DNA of 5,387 bases from Bacteroidales bacterium (GTDB lineage Bacteria; Bacteroidota; Bacteroidia; Bacteroidales; UBA932). Below, piece by piece: positions 1 through 5,387 of the stretch (position 1 is the stretch's first letter; every line of letters begins with the position of its first letter). The stretch spans positions 40,201-45,587 of the forward strand of contig VSOK01000019.1 of NCBI GenBank assembly GCA_009774765.1, written 5' to 3'. Under the pieces are notes generated by a model. That model was not told the DNA's origin, searched no databases, and worked only from the letters and a program-made list of their open reading frames with translations. Position numbers and translations under genes: made by a program.

Positions 1-251
1 TATCAGGTAGTTGCCTTTTGGTTGGCGTGGCCATCAGCCCGTTTCCCGTCACGAGCAGGGGTGCATTTCGTAATTATCATTAAATCAATTGTTTAGATAA
101 AACACATCTGCTTTGCTCCTCCCAAATTCTAGAGGCAAAGCAGGGTTTGAATCGTTATTTTGTTGAATAGCAATAGATTATGAGTCAGTGTCCTGCTCGT
201 GTTTTGCAAAACGATACATGTCAGAATCTTTCACCTGGACGGTGGTGCTAT
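1..251. other. Left-edge region with no supportable gene
   Basis: No convincing coding region is seen here. Two plus-strand frames are open from the left edge and stop at 81-83 and 94-96, so the C-terminus of a truncated plus-strand gene cannot be excluded. However, their translations (about 26 and 31 residues) match no family tail I know. The minus strand has a 25-codon open frame at 3-80, also unrecognised. The region contains a stem-loop (108-143) and a 12-bp perfect palindrome GTTTTGCAAAAC (201-212), both just downstream of the minus-strand GSCFA gene. It is AT-rich between about 65 and 180, as expected of an intergenic spacer. Confidence 0.5.
108..143. terminator. Possible bidirectional terminator hairpin
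   Basis: A perfect 9-bp inverted repeat, CTGCTTTGC (108-116) and GCAAAGCAG (135-143), could extend inward with partial pairing (117-120 with 131-134) around a 10-nt loop. It lies about 110 nt past the stop of the minus-strand GSCFA gene, so it may end that transcript. On the minus strand the stem is followed by a weak T-rich stretch (TGTGTTTTAT), not a strong T-tract. On the plus strand the following sequence is less T-rich. The hairpin is visible; the terminator role is inferred and weak. Confidence 0.3.
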
Positions 252-1121
252 TCACACCGACATCTTCCTGTGCTGTGATTGTCTGTGATGGCGGATGTTG
301 TCTTCCAAGGTTTTTTGTTCAGAGGAGGGGAGAGCCCAGCCAAAGAACCGATCGGCAATATATTTGACTGCCTGCGAGCTCGGATGTACCATATCTTCCG
401 CATAGAACCTGTAATCCCTCAGCTCGTCCATCATTATCTCGTATGATGGAAAATAATCTGTCTCAGGGTTTGATCCGACTATATTGTCGACTGCGAGCAG
501 CAGTGTGCTTTTGCTGATCTGATTGCCGTGGGCTCCGTCTGCGAGATGTCTGATCGGGCTTACTGTAAAGATGAACTGCTTGTCTGTCCCTGCCTCAGAT
601 GATATTATCTTCTGCAGAAGGCTTGCCGTATCATCAGCGGATAGCCTTTCCCTTATAAATTCTTTTGCATTCCGTTTAAGGCAGTTGGAAACGATCTGCC
701 CGGATGCGATATTTCTGAAACACCAGGCTGTTCCGAGAGTGATGATCACTTTGTTGCAGCTGTGGTAGAATTCCGAAGCATTGGCAAGCGCGTCATTTGC
801 GTTGGAGATGAACTCGGCCATAGTCTTTCTTGCAAATGATGTATGATGGCTGAATGAGCAGAACAGCTCCGAGCCGCTGCCCATCTGTATGCATTCTTCT
901 TCTGTGAACGGGATGCCGGAAATCATTCTGTCTATGGAACGGGAGATTGATTCAGGGTTGTATAGAGTACCGAAAGGATTTACGCATACGTCAAATCCGT
1001 AGTTCACAAGATATTGCCCGATATTGTCCGCAAAGCAGCTTCCGAGCATCATTATCTTGTCATTGTATGAAATTCCCGCCCTGCAGGCGGAATCGGCAAC
1101 CGGTGTCTGTAGTTTCAGCAT
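252..1121 (-). CDS. GSCFA domain protein (SGNH-hydrolase relative)
   Basis: This 289-residue protein belongs to the GSCFA family, named after the motif seen here at residues 27-31 (GSCFA, followed by DNIG). Other family blocks are NPFGTLYNP (48-56), ITLGTAW (127-133), TVSPIRHLADG (186-196) and a C-terminal AEDMVHPS (241-248). The family is grouped with GDSL/SGNH hydrolases. On that basis Ser28 would be the nucleophile and Asp243/His246 the rest of the triad, although the physiological substrate of GSCFA proteins is unknown to me. No signal peptide is seen, so it is probably cytoplasmic. The frame can be extended to a TTG at 1166, but the ATG at 1121 gives the usual family N-terminus (MLKLQTPV then ISYNDKIMMLGSCF). 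It lies 80 nt downstream of the fic-like gene on the same strand with no clear promoter between, so co-transcription is plausible. The tail after the HPS block (about 40 residues) is unlike the family tail I expect; a frame disturbance near the A6 run is possible. Confidence 0.88.
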   Translation of the reverse strand: MLKLQTPVADSACRAGISYNDKIMMLGSCFADNIGQYLVNYGFDVCVNPFGTLYNPESISRSIDRMISGIPFTEEECIQMGSGSELFCSFSHHTSFARKTMAEFISNANDALANASEFYHSCNKVIITLGTAWCFRNIASGQIVSNCLKRNAKEFIRERLSADDTASLLQKIISSEAGTDKQFIFTVSPIRHLADGAHGNQISKSTLLLAVDNIVGSNPETDYFPSYEIMMDELRDYRFYAEDMVHPSSQAVKYIADRFFGWALPSSEQKTLEDNIRHHRQSQHRKMSV

Positions 1122-1201
1122 CAGCAATGTTTTTTGAAAATTTGGCAGTCTATTTATATCTATCAATAACTTGTTGAGTTACTGAATGACCATAAATTGA
1201 C

Positions 1202-2119
1202 TCAATCATTTTGTTCGTAATAATATGAATAGTCGATACCCTTCATAAACATCTCACGGTCATCAATTTTGGTCGTCAAAGACGATTTGACCAGATTCTT
1301 GATACGGGTACTGTCAGTCACGCTTTCTCGCATTGCGTAAAGATATTCGTTTTTGTCTATCCGGCTCCAGTCGACACAATGTTTCAACGAATGTTTCAGC
1401 ATCAGATCCAGCCAGATGCGTGCACTGCGACCATTGCCTTCCATAAAAGGATGAGCCACATTCATTTCTATGTATTTATCCATAATTTCATCGAAAGTGG
1501 TTTCTGGCATTCTCTCTATGGTTTGCAATGTCCCTGGAAAATGCATACAATTGGCAAAAGTGAATCCTCCCTTTGAAATGTTTTTGGACCGTATCTGTCC
1601 TGCGAAGTCATATAGCCCTCCAAAAATATATGCGTGAATCTGTTGCAGGCATTTCACAGTACCGGGCTCAAGATTGCGTAACAGCCCGCTTTCGTACAAC
1701 TGATAAGCCTTTTTCCGGCTTTGTCCATCCAATGTATTGTCACTATAGGTAAACCAGTCGAGAAACTCATTAGCACGATTGTTCGGATAGTGTTTCGCCA
1801 GAAGCGTCACAGCTTCACTGTCAAGTACATCTGCAATACGAAGTTTGCCATCCGGAGCTTCAAATTTGAACCCGTGAGCGTCACTCACGAGTTGAGTGCC
1901 TTCCATTTTCAACTTACGTTTGAGCCATCTCCAGTAGTTTCCTGCCTTTATGTAGTCAGGCTCATTGTTGATGGCTCTCACAATATCGATTGCTGAGAAC
2001 CACCAACAATTGTTGTCCTCGTCCCATACGGCACGCACTTCACGGTCATTGAAGAAACGGATAGACTGCTTATGTTGTTTCATCATCTTTTTCATAAATG
2101 GATGATTTCCAAAATTCAT
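1202..2119 (-). CDS. BRO-N/Fic fusion protein, predicted AMP-transferase
   Basis: This 305-residue protein combines two domains. Residues about 19-122 resemble the BRO-N domain of phage and baculovirus antirepressor-like proteins (WWFSAIDIVRAI at 39-50, YWRWLKRKLKMEG at 62-74, DGKLRIADV at 90-98, then a conserved region ending EFLDWF). Residues about 138-305 are a complete Fic domain: GLYDFAGQIR flap region (168-177) and the catalytic motif HPFMEGNGRSAR (223-234) with His223, the anion-hole GNG and Arg231/Arg234. Fic enzymes of this kind move AMP from ATP onto a hydroxyl side chain. The Fic part closely resembles, from memory, the single-domain class III Fic of Neisseria meningitidis, reported to AMPylate GyrB/ParE. 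In that class a C-terminal helix [S/T]xxxE[G/N] blocks the active site. Here it reads SYYYEQ (298-303), with Glu302 kept, Gln instead of Gly, and only two residues after it. No separate antitoxin gene adjoins it, which fits self-inhibition. The start is uncertain: Met1 at 2119 or Met9 at 2095. By eye it is more AT-rich than the glycosidase gene. Confidence 0.9.
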   Translation of the reverse strand: MNFGNHPFMKKMMKQHKQSIRFFNDREVRAVWDEDNNCWWFSAIDIVRAINNEPDYIKAGNYWRWLKRKLKMEGTQLVSDAHGFKFEAPDGKLRIADVLDSEAVTLLAKHYPNNRANEFLDWFTYSDNTLDGQSRKKAYQLYESGLLRNLEPGTVKCLQQIHAYIFGGLYDFAGQIRSKNISKGGFTFANCMHFPGTLQTIERMPETTFDEIMDKYIEMNVAHPFMEGNGRSARIWLDLMLKHSLKHCVDWSRIDKNEYLYAMRESVTDSTRIKNLVKSSLTTKIDDREMFMKGIDYSYYYEQND

Positions 2120-2132
2120 CGTAAGTATTCAG

Positions 2133-2140
2133 CAAAAATA
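2133..2140 (-). promoter_or_regulatory. Candidate -7 box for the fic-like gene
   Basis: Read on the minus strand this is TATTTTTG, a match to the Bacteroidetes -7 consensus TAnnTTTG. No TTTG is found 19-21 nt upstream, so it is only half a promoter. Transcription starting about 7 nt downstream (near 2126) would leave about 6 nt before the ATG at 2119 but about 30 nt before the ATG at 2095, which would favour the shorter Fic protein. This is weak evidence for either start. Confidence 0.25.
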
Positions 2141-2150
2141 ATCATTCTCC

Positions 2151-2182
2151 TTTTGTTATTGATATCCTTTTGGATATATTTG
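2151..2182 (+). promoter_or_regulatory. Bacteroidetes-type promoter of the GH110 gene
   Basis: TTTTG at 2151-2155 (-33 element), a 19-nt spacer and TATATTTG at 2175-2182 (-7 element, consensus TAnnTTTG) form a near-ideal promoter for the primary sigma factor of Bacteroidetes. Transcription would start near 2189, giving a 5' leader of about 36 nt before the ATG at 2225. A short inverted repeat, ATATCC (2162-2167) and GGATAT (2172-2177) with a 4-nt loop, lies in the spacer and overlaps the -7 box; it could be an operator, but this is only a suggestion. The position rules out the upstream ATG at 2072 as the start for this transcript. Confidence 0.75.
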
Positions 2183-2224
2183 CGTAAACAGGCTGAAATG
2201 TGGCCGGACCAACAACTTATCACA

Positions 2225-4129
2225 ATGAAACATTTTAATATTCTATTGATTCTTTTCTGTCTCGGATTTGCATCCTGCGGAAGACAGGTGGTGAAAGTGT
2301 CTTATGATCCTGATATTGAGGATTATACTCCAGTAGTACGTGAAATCCTTGAAAATCATCCCGGAGGCAATCTGGAAATTGTTTTCGGGCAGGGAACATA
2401 TCCTTTTTATCCGGAACTGGCTGCCAGTAAATATCTTGCGGTGTCCAACAATGACAACGGTGACAAAAGGGTCGTATTTCTTATCGAAGGAATGAGAAAT
2501 GTCATCATCCGCGGTGCAGGAGCCACGGAAATGGATTACAATACGCACAATCAGGGACAGGGCGGTACGGAATTTCTTCTGCACGGATCGTTGGTGCCGT
2601 TTGCAGTGTATGCTTCCTCTGACATCCGTATTGAAGGCGTATCGATAGATTATGATTATCCGTGGACATTTGAAGGGGAGGTGATTGCAAATGATGCCGC
2701 AGCCAGGTCAATTACGTTGAAGGTCCTTCCTGAAGACAAATATTCCATAAGGGACGGGGAGCTGTTCTTCGGAGGATACGACTGGGAATATCCGCTTGCG
2801 GAGAATATAGTATTTGACAGGCAGACAAGAGATCCTTATTATAATACAGCCTTGTATGACCACGCCAGCTGGGAAAAGTTGACGGCAATAGAAATAGAAA
2901 AAGGAATTGTCGAGTTGCGTGGCCTTACATCCCGCTCCCTTCCGCCTGTCGGCAGTATATGGGACAACAAGGGTCCTCACGCGAAAAACCGTCATTATCC
3001 GGGCATTTTCATCTGCAGAAGTGAAAATGTTGTTGTGGAGGATGTGCATATATTTCGGAGCGGGGCTATGGCGCTGATTGCCGAATATTCAAAAGACATA
3101 ACTCTAAGGAATTATTCTACGGCAGTGCGCAGATCCTCTTCCAGGATGGTTGGAGTTTCGGCTGACGCTACGCATTTTGTGGATTGCGGAGGGACTGTGA
3201 CACTGGAGAACTGCCTTTTTGAAAGTATGCTTGATGATGCCTCCAATGTCCACGGCACATATATGAAAGTGGACAAGGCTACGGCATCGGCAGACGGTAG
3301 GGTTCTTCTTAAGACTTCATTCGGACATTGTCAGCAGGAAGGAAATGTCTTTGCGGAAAAGGGGTCTGAATTGTGTTTTATAGACAGGGCTTCCCTGCGA
3401 CGTCTCGGTGATGGTGTCGTGACTGATATCAGGAGAACAGGGGAGAACAGCTATGAGATTGAAGTCGACAGTGACTGTCCTGATATGCTTCTTGACGAAA
3501 ACCGTTCAATTGTCGCAGGCAACATTTCAATGGGTGCTTCTGCTGTGATACGAAACTGTATCGTCCGCCACAACAGAGCCAGGAGTCTTCTTATATCTAC
3601 TCCTGGAGACGTGCTGATAGAAGGATGTGATTTCGCCTCAATGATGGCCGGAATCCGTATATGCGGAGATGCGAATTTCTGGTTTGAATCAGGACCTACG
3701 GACAATGTGGTCATAAAGGGCAACAGATTCCGCAATCTTGGCATCGGTGGGCATTCCCCTCAGGCGATTCTTCAGATTGATCCTGTTATTCCTGTTGAAA
3801 ACAGGGGAAATGATGCGTACTATCATAAAAATGTCGTCTTTGAGGACAATACCATAGAAACTTTTGATTCACAGGTCATCTATGCTTTGAGTGTCGGAAA
3901 TATGACGATAAAAGGCAACAGGTTTGTGGATTCTGGGACGTTCAAGCCGCTGTTCGGAGGGCTTCCTGTGATAGATCTGCTGTATTGCGGCAATGTCGCC
4001 GTTGAAGGGAATGATTTCTCGGAATGGAAACCGGATGCTGTCATAAGTCTGCACAATTGTATGGATGTGTCTGATCTGTCTGGACTTGAGGCTGTGGATA
4101 AGCCTAATCCGTATTTCTATCAGAACTGA
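2225..4129 (+). CDS. GH110-family alpha-1,3-galactosidase lipoprotein
   Basis: This 634-residue protein is predicted to be an envelope glycosidase of family GH110, which removes terminal alpha-1,3-linked galactose (blood-group B or linear alpha-Gal) by an inverting mechanism. It begins with a lipoprotein signal peptide: MKHFNILLILFCLGFAS then Cys18, the lipidated residue. The residues after the Cys (GRQVV) lack the acidic surface-export signal seen in many Bacteroidetes surface lipoproteins, so the side of the membrane is open. The body is a right-handed beta-helix, with repeats such as NVVVEDVHIFRSG (268-280), NVVIKGNRFRN (494-504), NVVFEDNTIE (536-545), NMTIKGNRF (559-567) and NVAVEGNDF (590-598). 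The family signature region is SADATHFVDCGG (312-323) through LFESMLDDASNVHG (331-344), where the acidic residues Asp314, Glu333, Asp337 and Asp338 are catalytic candidates. The length matches the family. The frame is open from an ATG at 2072, but the promoter and signal peptide fix the start at 2225. A related beta-helix enzyme of other specificity remains possible. Confidence 0.85.
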   Translation: MKHFNILLILFCLGFASCGRQVVKVSYDPDIEDYTPVVREILENHPGGNLEIVFGQGTYPFYPELAASKYLAVSNNDNGDKRVVFLIEGMRNVIIRGAGATEMDYNTHNQGQGGTEFLLHGSLVPFAVYASSDIRIEGVSIDYDYPWTFEGEVIANDAAARSITLKVLPEDKYSIRDGELFFGGYDWEYPLAENIVFDRQTRDPYYNTALYDHASWEKLTAIEIEKGIVELRGLTSRSLPPVGSIWDNKGPHAKNRHYPGIFICRSENVVVEDVHIFRSGAMALIAEYSKDITLRNYSTAVRRSSSRMVGVSADATHFVDCGGTVTLENCLFESMLDDASNVHGTYMKVDKATASADGRVLLKTSFGHCQQEGNVFAEKGSELCFIDRASLRRLGDGVVTDIRRTGENSYEIEVDSDCPDMLLDENRSIVAGNISMGASAVIRNCIVRHNRARSLLISTPGDVLIEGCDFASMMAGIRICGDANFWFESGPTDNVVIKGNRFRNLGIGGHSPQAILQIDPVIPVENRGNDAYYHKNVVFEDNTIETFDSQVIYALSVGNMTIKGNRFVDSGTFKPLFGGLPVIDLLYCGNVAVEGNDFSEWKPDAVISLHNCMDVSDLSGLEAVDKPNPYFYQN

Positions 4130-4166
4130 TTTTTCCGCGATGACCCTTTTGCGTTTTTGAAATTGC

Positions 4167-4192
4167 TATATTTGAGCTTGCGCTCATATATA
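4167..4192. repeat. 26-bp imperfect palindrome (hairpin)
   Basis: The arms pair as 11 positions with a single mismatch (4172 with 4187) around the loop TTGC; the core is TGAGC-TTGC-GCTCA at 4173-4186. It begins exactly at the first TATATTTG box. It could be a hairpin at the end of the GH110 transcript or a binding site. There is no T-tract after it, so I do not call it a terminator. Confidence 0.5.
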
Positions 4193-4205
4193 CGCTCTGG
4201 TCTCG

Positions 4206-4233
4206 GCATAATCAAAGTAAACTTTGCTTCTGC
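4206..4233. promoter_or_regulatory. 28-bp imperfect palindrome at the -33 element, operator candidate
   Basis: The core CAAAGT-AA-ACTTTG (4213-4226) is a perfect 6-bp inverted repeat with a 2-nt centre. Extending outwards, 11 of 13 flanking and core pairs match up to GCA (4206-4208) and TGC (4231-4233). The right half contains the TTTG of the -33 element of the downstream promoter, so a protein bound here would compete with RNA polymerase. The palindrome is visible; the operator role is inferred. Confidence 0.4.
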
Positions 4234-4254
4234 TCTCGACTTTTGCTATATTTG
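4223..4254 (+). promoter_or_regulatory. Bacteroidetes-type promoter of the outer-membrane protein gene
   Basis: TTTG at 4223-4226, a 20-nt spacer and TATATTTG at 4247-4254 match the Bacteroidetes consensus closely. The start of transcription would fall near 4261, leaving about 34 nt of leader before the ATG at 4295, almost the same arrangement as upstream of the GH110 gene. This promoter shows the downstream gene can be expressed independently. Confidence 0.75.
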
Positions 4255-4294
4255 TCCTTTTGACTATCCATATTGGAATCCTAAAATCGACTCT

Positions 4295-5387
4295 ATGTAC
4301 AAATTGTCATATTTGAGGGGAATCATACTTGGGTTTTTGATGCTCACGGTATCTCCGTGTCTTCTGGATGCATCTGACGGAGACGTGGTTACGGCAGACG
4401 GTACAGCCCGGGAGTCCTCAAAAAATATTGTGAAGTTTGCGTATGACCTGAATTTCGAGATGAATTTTGACAACAGGGAATACGATATGACGACCCTTTC
4501 TCCTTCGATGACCATTTTCGGAGCAAGGCTCACTCCATCTGCAGGAATTTCTGTTAGGCAGTCGGACAAAATTTCCCATAAAGTTATGGCGGGAATAGAT
4601 GTGATGAAGGATTTCGGACGCTCTCCTGTCTCCCCTGAGTCGATACCTGACGGGGCGGATGTCCAGGAGGCCTCAAAACGTCAGAACAACTGGGATCTTT
4701 TCAATGAGATTCTCATCTATTATCAGCTCAAAAGCAGGATCGGGCGTACAGATATGACTATGACTGCTGGAATTTTTCCGAAATCCATTTCACAGGCGGA
4801 ATATCCGAAGTCTTTTTTCTCTGATTCCCTCAGATTCTATGACAATAATTATGAAGGGCTTCTTCTGACTTTCAGGCGTCCGAAGGCATATTATGAGGTG
4901 GGATGCGACTGGATGGGTATGTACGGGGATTTCAGACGGGAGCGTTTTATGATATTCAGCTATGGCGATGCGAGATTGAAGGATTGGCTGTCAATAGGCT
5001 ATTCTGCTTATATGTACCATTTTGCCGGATGCCGCAATGTCTGGGGAGTGGTGGACAATATTCTGTTGAACCCGAGGATTGATTTTGAGTTTGCATCTAT
5101 GACTCCGTTCCAGAGGCTCAGGATAGGCCTCGGATGGCTTCAGGGGGCGCAGAATGACAGGCGTAATATCGGGAAATACGTGTTCCCGTGCGGAGCAGAA
5201 CTGTCACTCGAACTTAGGAAATGGAATGTCGGTCTGCTCCATAAGTGCTTCTATGGCAGCAATATGATGCCATATTACGACAATGCTGATGCTGAAGGCT
5301 ACAAATACGGCAATATGCTTTATTTCGGAGATCCGTTTTATCGTGTCGGGGGGGGCACTGCATCCGGATTTTATAATAGGCTTGAAG
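4295..5387 (+). CDS. Putative outer-membrane beta-barrel protein, C-terminus missing
   Basis: An open frame of 364 codons starts at ATG 4295 and runs off the right edge without a stop. The N-terminus looks like a signal peptide: MYKLSYLR, a hydrophobic stretch GIILGFLMLTVSPCLL (9-24), and a possible cleavage after Ala26. The mature part is rich in aromatic residues and alternating polar/apolar strands (for example FAYDLNFEMNFDN at 48-60, MTMTAGIFPKS at 154-164, YYEVGCDWMGMYGDF at 199-213, WLSIGYSAYMYHF at 231-243, AELSLELRKWNVGLL at 301-315), which fits a transmembrane beta-barrel. It resembles uncharacterised Bacteroides proteins carrying FDNREY (58-63) and IFGARLTP (74-81); I know no function for them. 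No TonB box, plug domain or SusD-like feature is visible. It follows the GH110 gene by 165 nt on the same strand, which suggests but does not prove a shared role in glycan or envelope work. An uninterrupted run of eight G lies at codons 352-354. Confidence 0.7.
   Translation, partial: MYKLSYLRGIILGFLMLTVSPCLLDASDGDVVTADGTARESSKNIVKFAYDLNFEMNFDNREYDMTTLSPSMTIFGARLTPSAGISVRQSDKISHKVMAGIDVMKDFGRSPVSPESIPDGADVQEASKRQNNWDLFNEILIYYQLKSRIGRTDMTMTAGIFPKSISQAEYPKSFFSDSLRFYDNNYEGLLLTFRRPKAYYEVGCDWMGMYGDFRRERFMIFSYGDARLKDWLSIGYSAYMYHFAGCRNVWGVVDNILLNPRIDFEFASMTPFQRLRIGLGWLQGAQNDRRNIGKYVFPCGAELSLELRKWNVGLLHKCFYGSNMMPYYDNADAEGYKYGNMLYFGDPFYRVGGGTASGFYNRLE
5348..5355 (+). repeat. G8 homopolymer inside the outer-membrane gene
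   Basis: Eight consecutive G residues encode part of Val-Gly-Gly-Gly (codons 351-354: GTC GGG GGG GGC). The frame after the tract reads TASGFYNRLE, consistent with a continuing beta-barrel, so the present length looks like the in-frame state. Such tracts in surface-protein genes of other bacteria can vary in length during replication. Confidence 0.6.

Larger units (their letters stand above)
4130..4294 (+). other. Regulatory intergenic region between GH110 and outer-membrane gene
   Basis: These 165 bases hold no gene. They contain two copies of the 11-nt string TGCTATATTTG (4164-4174 and 4244-4254) exactly 80 nt apart, each carrying a TATATTTG -7-like box, and two imperfect palindromes. Only the second box has a properly spaced -33 element. 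No classic hairpin plus T-tract terminator follows the GH110 stop at 4129, so read-through into the next gene is possible despite its own promoter. Confidence 0.6.

Noticed and set aside
3..80. 25-codon minus-strand open frame as a small gene
   Set aside because: It has no ribosome site, promoter or recognised product, and such short frames arise by chance.
201..212. Perfect palindrome GTTTTGCAAAAC as an operator or terminator
   Set aside because: It is 12 bp long with no loop, has no T-tract and lies downstream of a gene; length and position do not support a specific role.
305..322. Programmed -1 frameshift at the A6 run of the GSCFA gene
   Set aside because: The zero frame reads CAA AAA ACC, so the A-run is not in the X XXY YYZ phase needed for a slippery site, and no following pseudoknot was recognised.
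1122..1166. 15-codon upstream extension of the GSCFA frame from a TTG at 1166
   Set aside because: The ATG at 1121 gives the usual short N-terminus before the GSCFA motif; no ribosome site supports the TTG.
2072..2224. 51-codon upstream extension of the GH110 frame starting at ATG 2072
   Set aside because: It overlaps the 5' end of the fic-like gene on the other strand, lies upstream of a strong promoter at 2151-2182, and would bury the lipoprotein signal peptide that begins at 2225.
2243..3049. Minus-strand open frames opposite the GH110 gene (2243-2584, 2505-2711, 2708-3049)
   Set aside because: Their translations are low-complexity and match no family, while the plus strand carries a full-length recognisable enzyme; they are antisense shadows.
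4147..4174. First TATATTTG box as a full promoter
   Set aside because: The only upstream TTTG (4148-4151) is 15 nt away, shorter than the 19-21 nt expected, so it is kept only as a repeated box.
4264..4569. Minus-strand 101-codon open frame at the start of the outer-membrane gene
   Set aside because: It is antisense to the signal peptide and first strands of a 364-codon plus-strand frame and has no recognisable motif.

Overview
The window looks like chromosomal DNA from a member of the Bacteroidales (gut Bacteroides/Phocaeicola-like). Three things point there: promoters of the Bacteroidetes type (TTTG, about 20 nt, TAnnTTTG), start codons without clear Shine-Dalgarno sequences, and the gene content (a GSCFA-domain protein, a GH110-type glycosidase lipoprotein and a large outer-membrane protein). 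No RNA gene, CRISPR array, insertion sequence or attachment site is visible.

Layout. Positions 1-251 hold no gene I can support, only a possible terminator hairpin and a short palindrome. Positions 252-2119 carry two minus-strand genes in the order fic-like then GSCFA, 80 nt apart and possibly co-transcribed. The Fic protein is a fusion: an N-terminal BRO-N-like DNA-binding domain joined to a complete Fic AMP-transferase domain of the single-chain, self-inhibited type known from Neisseria. A 105-bp divergent intergenic region (2120-2224) has a good Bacteroidetes promoter firing rightwards. Positions 2225-4129 encode a 634-residue lipoprotein with a right-handed beta-helix that I assign to glycoside hydrolase family 110 (alpha-1,3-galactosidase). 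The open frame extends upstream to 2072, but the promoter and lipoprotein signal fix the start at 2225. Positions 4130-4294 form a regulatory intergenic region with two TATATTTG boxes and two imperfect palindromes. Position 4295 starts a secreted, probably outer-membrane beta-barrel protein of unknown function that runs off the right edge with 364 codons visible.

How it may work together. The right half reads as a small glycan-handling locus: a cell-envelope lipoprotein that would remove terminal alpha-1,3-linked galactose (blood-group-B or linear alpha-Gal type) next to an uncharacterised outer-membrane protein with its own promoter. No SusC/SusD pair is present, so this is not a classical polysaccharide utilisation locus as far as the window shows. 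The left half is a separate unit: a Fic enzyme that probably modifies an intracellular protein and a GSCFA protein related to SGNH hydrolases. The most unusual item is the BRO-N/Fic fusion with an altered, shortened C-terminal inhibitory motif. All family assignments are from motif recognition by eye; no database search was run.
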